Shown: positions 38,888-50,400 of the stretch, one piece after another
Numbering within the stretch: the stretch's first letter is position 1
Layout of the letters: each line of letters starts with the position of its first letter
Assembly: GCA_037013495.1 (NCBI GenBank)
Contig: CM072810.1
Location: 69,982,449-70,046,448, forward strand
DNA from: Hippophae tibetana
Taxonomy: Eukaryota > Streptophyta > Magnoliopsida > Rosales > Elaeagnaceae
DNA: 64,000 nt
Direction: 5' to 3'
Made by a program: the position numbers and the translations under genes
Notes under the pieces: generated by a model
Told to the model about the DNA's origin: nothing
Database searches by the model: none
The model's input: the letters and a program-made list of their open reading frames with translations, nothing else

Positions 38888-40025
38888 TTATCCTTCGCAA
38901 GAGATAGATTTGGAATAACAAATGGAAAGATTAATTTTGGAAGCAATTCGTTCTGTTTTATTTAATTATAGGCCTTCTATGTTTAGCGATTTTGTTTCGA
39001 ATGAATTGTTAAATTTAATTTGTCTTATTTATCATAATTATTTTAATGCTTTTATTATTTACGGATTGATTAAGCACATTTCACAACTAAATATCCCTAC
39101 TAAGTTTCCATTACTTCTAGTGTTTTGTTGCTTATATAAGAAAACAACAACCTTTCGGAGGAGGAAGAACTAGTATAATTAATGAAAATATTTTTTGCCA
39201 TGCTTTTTACTTTTCTTCCTAGGGTTCTTGATGAAATGCCTGGATTCGACACATCAAAAGGAGTGATCATTATTTTTTGGCGTCAAATGGTTGGGGTGTT
39301 GGGGTTTTAGGGACTAATTGATGTTGCTTTCATATGAGGATTTAATTTTGTTGTTCTTTTTTAAATCTCCGTCTCTTAGTCTTGATGTTTATTTCTACGC
39401 TCAATATATCTTTGTTCTTCGTAAAATAATTTGAGTAAAAAGAAGATGGTTTATACTTTTTACAGTATTAAAAAAAGAACATTTGATAAATCAGAGTTCC
39501 AATTTTACACTCCCATTACTTTTGACTCGGGTGTCGAAACTTTTAATATAATAAATCAAATCGAAGCTTGGAATGATTCGTAAAATCAGAGCATGGATTC
39601 CAAAGAATATTATTTTTTGAAACCAAATTGCACCGTTTACATAACCTACCAAGAGTTTAAAATATTCGTCGCTCCTATTCCGTTTTTTTTTTGCTTTCAG
39701 TTTTTTGAATGCCACCATAAGAGCGATTGAGTTACTAACCAAGAGTGGTTTTAAAAAAATTCTAAAGTTCTCAATATCCAACAATTATTCTCAAGATCAT
39801 ATAAATATTCTCATGATCCTTCGCAAGAGATAGATTTGGAATAACAAATGGAAAGATTAATTTTGGAAGCAATTCGTTCTGTTTTATTTAATTATAGGCC
39901 TTCTATGTTTAGCGATTTTGTTTCTAATGAATTGTTAAATTTAATTTGTCTTATTTATCATAATTATTTTAATGCTTTTATTATTTACGGATTGATTAAG
40001 CACATTTCACAACTAAATATCCCTA
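38888..40025 (+). repeat. 1.1-kb shared segment, copy 2, with the 926-bp monomer
   Basis: This is the partner of the 36.1-37.3 kb segment and repeats the GGTTGGGGTGTTGGGGTTTT insertion at about 39,289. The monomers starting at 36,421 and 39,182 are the two longest in the window (926 bp), both because of this insertion. The inserted bases shift the 3' end of ORF A. Confidence 0.7.
38922..39173 (+). pseudogene. ORF D, open copy
   Basis: This is the partner of the 36,161-36,412 copy at the 2,761-base offset, with GTTTCGAATG instead of GTTTCTAATG in both (a synonymous change, TCT to TCG). It has 83 codons and ends in the RRRKN tail. Confidence 0.28.
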
Positions 40026-40099
40026 CTAAGTTTCCATTACTTCTAGTGTTTTGTTGCTTATATAAGAAAACAACAACCTTTCGGAGGAGGAAGAACTAG
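39848..40099 (+). pseudogene. ORF D, open 83-codon copy (unknown product)
   Basis: An ATG-led frame of 83 codons, beginning MERLILEAIRSVLFNYRPSM and ending TTTFRRRKN then TAG. It has two hydrophobic stretches, at about residues 28-48 (ELLNLICLIY to FIIYGLI) and 60-72 (FPLLLVFCCLY), and a basic C terminus, so a small membrane peptide is conceivable. In most monomers the codon after GAATTG is TGA, which ends the frame at about 29 codons; here it is TTA. Ten copies are open at this site. The start lies 18 bases after the TAG closing ORF C and the end 8 bases before ORF A of the next monomer. I recognise no family. Confidence 0.3.
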
Positions 40100-41099
40100 T
40101 ATAATTAATGAAAATATTTTTTGCCATGCTTTTTACTTTTCTTCCTAGGGTTCTTGATGAAATGCCTGGATTCGACACATCAAAAGGAGTGATCATTATT
40201 TTTTGGCGTCAAATGGTTGGGGTTTTAGGGACTAATTGATGTTGCTTTCATGTGAGGATTTAATTTTGTTGTTCTTTTTTAAATCTCCGTCTCTTAGTCT
40301 TGATGTTTATTTCTACGCTCAATATATCTTTGTTCTTCGTAAAATAATTTGAGTAAAAAGAAGATGGTTTATACTTTTTACAGTATTAAAAAAAGAACAT
40401 TTGATAAATCAGAGTTCCAATTTTACACTCCCATTACTTTTGACTCGGGTGTCGAAACTTTTAATATAATAAATCAAATCGAAGCTTGGAATGATTCGTA
40501 AAATCAGAGCATGGATTCCAAAGAATATTATTTTTTGAAACCAAATTGCACCGTTTACATAACCTACCAAGAGTTTAAAATATTCGTCGCTCCTATTCCG
40601 TTTTTTTTTGCTTTCAGTTTTTTGAATGCCACCATAAGAGCGATTGAGTTACTAACCAAGAGTGTGTTTAAAAAAATTCTAAAGTTCTCAATATCCAACA
40701 ATTAATCTCAAGATCATATAAATATTCTCATGATCCTTCGCAAGAGATAGATTTGGAATATCAAATGGAAAGATTAATTTTGGAAGCAATTCGTTCTATT
40801 TCATTTAATTATAGGCCTCCTATATCTATCGATTTTGTTTCTACTGACTTGTGAAATTTAATTTGTCTTATTTATGATAAGTATTTTTATGCTTTTATTA
40901 TTTACGGATTGATTAAGCACATTTCACAACTAAATATCCCTACTAAGGTTCCATTACTTCTAGGGTTTTGTTGCTTATATAAGAAAACAACAACCTTTCG
41001 AAGGAGGAAGAACTAGTATAATTAATGAAAATATTTTTTACCATGCTTTTTACTTTTCTTCCTAGGGTTCTTGATGAAATGCCTGGATTCGACACATCA

Positions 41100-42010
41100 A
41101 AAGGAGTGATCATTATTTTTTGGCGTCAAACGGTTGGGGTTTTAGGGACTAATTGATGTTGCTTTCATGTGAGGATTTAATTTCGTTGTTCTTTTTTAAA
41201 TCTCCGTCTCTTAGTCTTGATGTTTATTTCTACGCTCAATAAATCTTTGTTCTTCATAAAAAACATTCTGTGAAAAAGAAGATGTTTCTACTTTTTACAG
41301 TATTAAAAAAACAACATTTGATAAATCAGAGTTCCAATTTTACACTCCTATTACTTTTGACTCGGGTGTCGAAAATTTTAATATAATAAATCAAATCGAA
41401 GCTTGGAAAGATTCGTATAATCAGAGCATGGATTCCAAAGAATATTATTTTTTGAAACCAAATTGCACCGTTTACATAACCTACCAAGAGTTTAAATCTT
41501 TCGTCGCTCCTATTCCGTTTTTTTTTTGCTTTCAGTTTATTGAATGCCACCATAAGAGCGATTGAGTTACTAACCAAGAGTGTGTTTAAAAAAATTCTAA
41601 AGTTCTGAATATCCAACAATTATTCTCAAGATCATATAAATATTCTCATGATCCTTCGCAAGAGATAGATTTGGAAAAACAAATGGAAAGATTAATTTTG
41701 GAAGCAATTCGTTCTGTTTTATTTAATTATAGGCCTTCTATGTTTAGCGATTTTGTTTCTAATGAATTGTGAAATTTAATTTGTCTTATTTATGATAAGT
41801 ATTTTTATGCTTTTATTATTTACGGATTGATTAAGCACATTTCACAACTAAATATCCCTACTAAGGTTCCATTACTTCTAGGGTTTTGTTGCTTATATAA
41901 GAAAACAACAACCTTTCGAAGGAGGAAGAACTAGTATAATTAATGAAAATATTTTTTAAAATGCTTTTTACTTTTCTTCCTAGGGTTCTTGATGAAATGC
42001 CTGGATTCGA
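41100..42010 (+). repeat. Single-monomer tandem duplication, copy 1
   Basis: This monomer and the next share GTCAAACGGTTGG (41,124/42,042), CATAAAAAACATTCTGTG (41,255/42,173) and the TTTAAATCTTTCGTCGC block (41,491/42,409). The offset is exactly 918 bases and few differences were seen, for example AAAAAACAAC versus AAAAAAGAAC. It is the only clear case here of a recent duplication of exactly one monomer. Confidence 0.75.
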
Positions 42011-42930
42011 CACATCAAAAGGAGTGATCATTATTTTTTGGCGTCAAACGGTTGGGGTTTTAGGGACTAATTGATGTTGCTTTCATGTGAGGATTTAATT
42101 TCGTTGTTCTTTTTTAAATCTCCGTCTCTTAGTCTTGATGTTTATTTCTACGCTCAATAAACCTTTGTTCTTCATAAAAAACATTCTGTGAAAAAGAAGA
42201 TGTTTCTACTTTTTACAGTATTAAAAAAAGAACATTTGATAAATCAGAGTTCCAATTTTACACTCCTATTACTTTTGACTCGGGTGTCGAAAATTTTAAT
42301 ATAATAAATCAAATCGAAGCTTGGAAAGATTCGTATAATCAGAGCATGGATTCCAAAGAATATTATTTTTTGAAACCAAATTGCACCGTTTACATAACCT
42401 ACCAAGAGTTTAAATCTTTCGTCGCTCCTATTCCGTTTTTTTTTTGCTTTCAGTTTATTGAATGCCACCATAAGAGCGATTGAGTTACTAACCAAGAGTG
42501 TGTTTAAAAAAATTCTAAAGTTCTGAATATCCAACAATTATTCTCAAGATCATATAAATATTCTCATGATCCTTCGCAAGAGATAGATTTGGAAAAACAA
42601 ATGGAAAGATTAATTTTGGAAGCAATTCGTTCTGTTTTATTTAATTATAGGCCTTCTATGTTTAGCGATTTTGTTTCTAATGAATTGTGAAATTTAATTC
42701 TTCTTATTTATGATAAGTATTTTTATGCTTTTATTATTTACGGATTGATTAAGCACATTTCACAACTAAATATCCCTACTAATGTTCCATTACTTCTAGG
42801 GTTTTGTTGCTTATATAAGAAAACAACAACCTTTCGAAGGAGGAAGAACTAGTATAATTAATGAAAATATTTTTTAAAATGCTTTTTACTTTTCTTCCTA
42901 GGGTTCTTGATGAAATGCCTGGATTCGACA
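42011..42930 (+). repeat. Single-monomer tandem duplication, copy 2
   Basis: This is the partner of the preceding copy. Both retain the 97-codon antisense frame (41,326-41,619 and 42,244-42,537) with the same unusual residues (KIFDTRVKSNR near its end). A private CAATAAACCTTTG at about 42,155 distinguishes this copy. Confidence 0.75.
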
Positions 42931-43699
42931 CATCAAAAGGAGTGATCATTATTTTTTGGCGTCAAAAGGTTGGGGTTTTAGGGACTAATTGATGTTGCTT
43001 TCATGTGAGGATTTAATTTCGTTGTTCTTTTTTAAATCTCCGTCTCTTAGTCTTGATGTTTATTTCTACGCTCAATAAATCTTTGTTCTTCATAAAAACA
43101 ATTGTGTGAAAAAGAAGATGTTTCTACTTTTTACATTATTAAAAAAAGAACGTTTGATAAATCAGAGTTCCAATTTTACACTCCCATTACTTTTGACTCG
43201 GATGTCGAAACTTTTAATATAATAAATCAAATCGAAGCTTGGAATGATTCGTATAATCAGAGCATGGATTCCAAAGAATATTATTTTTTGAAACCAAATT
43301 GCACCGTTTAAATAACCTACCAAGAGTTTAAAATATTCGTCGCTATTATTCCGTTTTTTTTTTTGCTTTCAGTTTTTTGAATGCCACCATAAGAGCGATT
43401 GAGTTACTAACCAAGAGTGTGTTTAAAAAAATTCTAAAGTTCTGAATATCCAACAATTATTCTCAAGATCATATAAATATTCTCATGATCCTTCGCAAGA
43501 GATAGATTTGGAATAACAAATGGAAATATTAATTTTGGAAGCAATTCGTTCTGTTTTATTTAATTATAGGCCTTCTATGTTTAGCGATTTTGTTTCTAAT
43601 GAATTGTGAAATTTAATATGTCTTATTTATGATAAGTATTTTTATGCTTTTATTATTTACGGATTGATTAAGCACATTTCACAACTAAATATCCCTACT

Positions 43700-44450
43700 A
43701 ATGTTCCATTACTTCTAGGGTTTTGTTGCTTATATAAGAAAACAACAACCTTTCGGAGGAGGAAGAACTAGTATAATTAATGAAAATATTTTTTAAAATG
43801 CTTTTTACTTTTCTTCCTAGGGTTCTTGATGAAATGCATGGATTCGACACATCAAAAGGAGTGATCATTATTTTTTTGGCGTCAAAAGGTTGGGGTTTTA
43901 GGGACTAATTGATGTTGCTTTCATATGAGGATTTAATTTTGTTGTTCTTTTTTAAATCTCCGTCTCTTAGTCTTGATGTTTATTTCTACGCTCAATAAAT
44001 CTTTGTTCTTCGTAAAAAAATTTGAGTAAAAAGAAGATGGTTTATACTTTTTACAGTATTAAAAAAAGAACATTTGATAAATCAGAGTTCCAATTTTAGA
44101 CTCCCATTACTTTTGACTCGGGTGTCGAAACTTTTAATATAATAAATCAAATCGAAGCTTGGAATTATTCGTATAATCAGAGCATGGATTCCAAAGAATA
44201 TTATTTTTTGAAACCAAATTGCACCGTTTAAATAACCTACCAAGAGTTTAAAATATTCGTCGCTCCTATTCCCTTTTTTTTTTCTTTCAGTTTTTTGAAT
44301 GCCACCATAAGAGCGATTGAGTTACTAACCAAGAGTGTGTTTAAAAAAATTCTAAAGTTCTGAATATCCAACAATTATTCTCAAGATCATATAAATATTC
44401 TCATTATCCTTCGCAAGAGATAGATTTGGAATAACAAATGGAAAGATTAA
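43700..44450 (+). repeat. Patch shared with 38,184-38,934 (5,515-bp offset)
   Basis: About 750 bases match the earlier patch through several private variants: ACTAATGTTCC, CTTTCGGAGG, GCATGGATTCG, a T7 run before GGCGTC, CATATGAGG, the TTTGAGTAAAAAGAAG form, GGAATTATTCG and CCTATTCCCTTTT with CTTTCAG. The sequences differ before and after the patch. Its size, under one monomer, suggests gene conversion or two crossovers rather than a simple block duplication. Confidence 0.65.
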
Positions 44451-46273
44451 TTTTGGAAGCAATTCGTTCTATTTCATTTAATTATAGGCCTCCTAAGTCT
44501 ATCGATTTTGTTTCTACTGACTTGTGAAATTTAATTTGTCTTATTTATGATAAGTATTTTTATGCTTTTATTATTTACGGATTGATTAAGCACATTTCAC
44601 AACTAAATATCCCTACTAAGGTTCCATTACTTCTAGGGTTTTGTTGCTTATATAAGAAAACAACAACCTTTCGAAGGAGGAAGAACTAGTATAATTAATG
44701 AAAATATTTTTTACCATGCTTTTTACTTTTCTTCCTAGGGTTCTTGATGAAATGCCTGGATTCGACACATCAAAAGGAGTGATCATTATTTTTTGGCGTC
44801 AAAAGGTTGGGGTTTTAGGGACTAATTGATGTTGCTTTCATGTGAGGATTTAATTTCGTTGTTCTTTTTTAAATCTCCGTCTCTTAGTCTTGATGTTTAT
44901 TTCTACGCTCAATAAATCTTTATTCTTCATAAAAAAAATTGTGTGAAAAAGAAGATGTTTCTACTTTTTACACTATTAAAAAAAGAACGTTTGATAAATC
45001 AGAGTTCCAATTTTACACTCCCATTAATTTTGACTCGGGTGTCGAAAATTTTAATATAATAAATCAAATCGAAGCTTGGAATGATTCGTAAAATCAGAGC
45101 ATGGATTCCAAAGAATATTATTTTTTGAAACCAAATTGCACCGTTTAAATAACCTACCAAGAGTTTAAAATATTCGTCGCTATTATTCCGTTTTTTTTTG
45201 CTTTCAGTTTTTTGAATGCCACCATAAGGGCGATTGAGTTACTAACCAAGAGTGTGTTTAAAAAAATTCTAAAGTTCTGAATATCCAATAATTATTCTCA
45301 AGATCATATAAATATTCTCATGATCCTTCGCAAGAGATAGATTTGGAATAACAAATGGAAAGATTAATTTTGGAAGCAATTCGTTCTGTTTCATTTAATT
45401 ATAGGCCTCCTATGTTTAGCGATTTTGTTTCTAATGAATTGTGAAATTTAATTTGTCTTATTTATGATAAGTATTTTTATGCTTTTATTATTTACGGATT
45501 GATTAAGCACATTTCACAACTAAATATCCCTACTAAGGTTCCATTACTTCTAGGGTTTTGTTGCTTATATAAGAAAACAACAACCTTTCGAAGGAGGAAG
45601 AACTAGTATAATTAATGAAAATATTTTTTACCATGCTTTTTACTTTTCTTCCTAGGGTTCTTGATGAAATGCCTGGATTCGACACATCAAAAGGAGTGAT
45701 CATTATTTTTTGGCGTCAAAAGGTTGGGGTTTTAGGGACTAATTGATGTTGCTTTCATGTGAGTATTTAATTTCGTTGTTCTTTTTTAAATCTCCGTCTC
45801 TTAATCTTGATGTTTATTTCTACGCTCAATAAATCTTTGTTCTTCATAAAAACAATTGTGTGAAAAAGAAGATGTTTCTACTTTTTACATTATTAAAAAA
45901 AGAACGTTTGATAAATCAGAGTTCCAATTTTACACTCCCATTACTTTTGACTCGGATGTCGAAACTTTTAATATAATAAATCAAATCGAAGCTGGGAATG
46001 ATTCGTATAATCAGAGCATGGATTCCAAAGAATATTATTTTTTGAAACCAAATTGCACCGTTTAAATAACCTACCAAGAGTTTAAAATATTCGTCGCTAT
46101 TATTCCGTTTTTTTTTTTGCTTTCAGTTTTTTGAATGCCACCATAAGAGCGATTGAGTTACTAACCAAGAGTGTGTTTAAAAAAATTCTAAAGTTCTGAA
46201 TATCCAACAATTATTCTCAAGATCATATAAATATTCTCATGATCCTTCGCAAGAGATAGATTTGGAATAACAA

Positions 46274-46525
46274 ATGGAAAGATTAATTTTGGAAGCAATT
46301 CGTTCTGTTTTATTTAATTATAGGCCTTCTATGTTTAGCGTTTTTGTTTCTAATGAATTGTTAAATTTAATTTGTCTTATTTATCATAATTATTTTCATG
46401 CTTTTATTATTTACGGATTGATTAAGCACATTTCACAACTAAATATCCCTACTAAGTTTCCATTACTTCTAGTGTTTTGTTGCTTATATAAGAAAACAAC
46501 AACCTTTCGGAGGAGGAAGAACTAG
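46274..46525 (+). pseudogene. ORF D, open copy
   Basis: 83 codons; differs from the 39.8-kb copy by SDF to SVF and by NYFNAF to NYFHAF. The next monomer also has an open copy at 47,195-47,446, with ICPIYHNYFYAF and VFCCSY. All the differences named change residues, which does not look like purifying selection. Confidence 0.28.
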
Positions 46526-47194
46526 TATAATTAATGAAAATATTTTTTGCCATGCTTTTTACTTTTCTTCCTAGGGTTCTTGATGAAATGCATGGATTCG
46601 ACACATCAAAAGGAGTGATCATTATTTTTTTGGCGTCAAATGGTTGGGGTTTTAGGGACTAATTGATGTTGCTTTCATATGAGGATTTAATTTTGTTGTT
46701 CTTTTTTAAATCTCCGTCTCTTAGTCTTGATGTTTATTTCTACGCTCAATAAATCTTTTTTCTTCATAAAAAAATTGTGTGAAAAAGAAGATGTTTCTAC
46801 TTTTTACAGTAGTAAAAAAAGAACGTTTGATAAATCAGAGTTCCAATTTTACACTCCCATTACTTTTGACTCGGGTGTCGAAACTTTTAATATAATAAAT
46901 CAAATCGAAGCTTGGAATGATTCGTATAATCAGAGCATGGATTCCAAAGAATATTATTTTTTGAAACCAAATTGCACCGTTTAAATAACCTACCAAGAGT
47001 TTAAAATATTCGTCGCTATTATTCCGTTTTTTTTTTTTTGCTTTCAATTTTTTGAATGCTACCATAAGAGCGATTGAGTTACTAACCAAGAGTGTGTTTA
47101 AAAAAATTCTAAAGTTCTGAATATCCAACAATTATTCTCAAGATCATATAAATATTCTCATGATCCTTCGCAAGAGATAGATTTGGAATAACAA

Positions 47195-47446
47195 ATGGAA
47201 AGATTAATTTTGGAAGCAATTCGTTCTGTTTTATTTAATTATAGGCCTTCTATGTTTAGCGATTTTGTTTCTAATGAATTGTTAAATTTAATTTGTCCTA
47301 TTTATCATAATTATTTTTATGCTTTTATTATTTACGGATTGATTAAGCACATTTCACAACTAAATATCCCTACTAAGTTTCCATTACTTCTAGTGTTTTG
47401 TTGCTCATATAAGAAAACAACAACCTTTCGGAGGAGGAAGAACTAG
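47195..47446 (+). pseudogene. ORF D, open copy
   Basis: 83 codons. A T-to-C change alters the CTTATATAAG palindrome to CTCATATAAG inside this frame (Leu to Ser). Confidence 0.28.
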
Positions 47447-50400
47447 TATAATTAATGAAAATATTTTTTGCCATGCTTTTTACTTTTCTTCCTAGGGTTC
47501 TTGATGAAATGCATGGATTCGACACATCAAAAGGAGTGATCATTATTTTTTGGCGTCAAATGGTTGGGGTTTTAGGGACTAATTGATGTTGCTTTCATAT
47601 GAGGATTTAATTTTGTTGTTCTTTTTTAAATCTCCGTCTCTTAGTCTTGATGTTTATTTCTACGCTCAATAAATCTTTGTTCTTCGTAAAAAAATTTGAG
47701 TAAAAAGAAGATGGTTTATACTTTTTACAGTATTAAAAAAAGAACATTTGATAAATCAGAGTTCCAATTTTAGACTCCCATTACTTTTGACTCGGGTGTC
47801 GAAACTTTTAATATAATAAATCAAATCGAAGCTTGGAATGATTGGTAAAATCAGAGCATGGATTCCAAAGAATATTATTTTTTGAAACCAAATTGCACCG
47901 TTTACATAACCTACCAAGAGTTTAAAATTTTCGTTGCTCCTATTCCCTTTTTTTTTTATTTCAGTTTTTTGAATGCCACCATAAGAGCGATTGAGTTACT
48001 AACCAAGAGTGTGTTTAAAAAAATTCTAAAGTTCTCACTATCCAACAATTATTCTCAAGATCATATAAATATTCTCATTATCCTTCGCAAGAGATAGATT
48101 TGGAATATCAAATGGAAAGATTAATTTTGGAAGCAATTCGTTCTATTTCATTTAATTATAGGCCTCCTATGTCTAGCGATTTTGTTTCTAATGAATTGTG
48201 AAATTTAATTTGTCTTATTTATGATAAGTATTTTCATGCTTTTATTATTTACGGATTGATTAAGCACATTTCACAACTAAATATCCCTACTAAGGTTCCA
48301 TTACTTCTAGGGTTTTGTTGCTTACATAAGAAAACAACAACCTTTCGAAGGAGGAAGAACTAGTATAATTAATGAAAATATTTTTTACCATGCTTTTTAC
48401 TTTTCTTCCTAGGGTTCTTGATGAAATGCCTGGATTCGACACATCAAAAGGAGTGATCATTATTATTTGGCGTCAAAAGGTTGGGGTTTTAGGGACTAAT
48501 TGATGTTGCTTTCATGTGAGGATTTAATTTTGTTGTTCTATTTTAAATCTCCGTCTCTTAGTCTTGATGTTTATTTCTACGCTCAATAAATATTTGTTCT
48601 TCATAAAAAAAATTGTGTGAAAAAGAAGATGTTTCTACTTTTTACAGTATTAAAAAAAGAACGTTTGATAAATCAGAGTTCCAATTTTACACTCCCATTA
48701 CTTTTGACTCGGGGGTCGAAACTTTTAATATAATAAATCAAATCGAAGCTTGGAATGATTCGTATAATCAGAGCATGGATTCCAAAGAATATTATTTTTT
48801 GAAACCAAATTGCACCGTTTAAATAACCTACCAAGAGTTTAAAATATTCGTCGCTATTATTCCGTTTTTTTTTTGCTTTCAGTTTATTGAATGCCACCAT
48901 AAGAGCGATTGAGTTACTAACCAAAAGTGTGTTTAAAAAAATTCTAAAGTTCTGAATATCCAACAATTATTCTCAAGATCATATAAATATTATCATGATT
49001 CTTCGCAAGAGATAGATTTGGAATAACAAATGGAAAGATTAATTTTGGAAGCAATTCGTTCTGTTTTATTTAATTATAGGACTTCTATGTTTAGCGATTT
49101 TGTTTCTAATGAATTGTGAAATTTAATTTGTCTTATTTATGATAAGTATTTTTATGCTTTTATTATTTACGGATTGATTAAGCACATTTCACAACTAAAT
49201 ATCCCTACTAAGGTTCCATTACTTCTAGGGTTTTGTTGCTTATATAAGAAAACAACAACCTTTCGAAGGAGGAAGAACTAGTATAATTAATGAAAATATT
49301 TTTTAAAATGCTTTTTACTTTTCTTCCTAGGGTTCTTGATGAAATGCCTGGATTCGACACATCAAAAGGAGTGATCATTATTTTTTGGCGTCAAAAGGTT
49401 GAGGTTTTAGGGACTAATTGATGTTGCTTTCATGTGAGGATTTAATTTTGTTGTTCTATTTTAAATCTCCGTCTCTTAGTCTTGATGTTTATTTCTACGC
49501 TCAATAAATCTTTGTTCTTCATAAAAAAAATTGTGTGAAAAAGAAGATGTTTCTACTTTTTACAGTATTAAAAAATAACATTTGATAAATCAGAGTTCCA
49601 ATTTTACACTCCCATTACTTTTGACTCGGGTGTCGAAACTTTTAATATAATAAATCAAATCGAAGCTTGGAAAGATTCATAAAATCAGAGCATGGATTCC
49701 AAAGAATATTATTTTTTGAAACCAAATTGCACCGTTTACATAACCTACCAAGAGTTTAAATCTTTCGTCGCTCCTATTCCGTTTTTTTTTTGCTTTCAGT
49801 TTATTGAATGCCACCATAAGAGCGATTGAGTTACTAACCAAGAGTGTGTTTAAAAAAATTCTAAAGTTCTGAATATCCAACAATTATTCTCAAGATCATA
49901 TAAATATTCTCATGATCCTTCGCAAGAGATAGATTTGGAAAAACAAATGGAAAGATTAATTTTGGAAGCAATTCGTTCTGTTTTATTTAATTATAGGCCT
50001 TCTATGTTTAGCGATTTTGTTTCTAATGAATTGTGAAATTTAATTTGTCTTATTTATGATAAGTATTTTTATGATTTTATTATTTACGGATTGATTAAGC
50101 ACATTTCACAACTAAATATCCCTACTAAGGTTCCATTACTTCTAGGGTTTTGTTGCTTATATAAGAAAACAACAACCTTTTGATAGAGGAAGAACTAGTA
50201 TAATTAATGAAAATATTTTTTACCATGCTTTTTACTTTTCTTCCTAGGTTTCTTGATGAAATGCCTGGATTCGACACATCAAAAGGAGTGATCATTATTT
50301 TTTGGCGTCAAAAGGTTGGGGTTTTAGGGACTAATTGATGTTGCTTTCATGTGAGGATTTAATTTCGTTGTTCTTTTTTAAATCTCCGTCTCTTAGTCTT

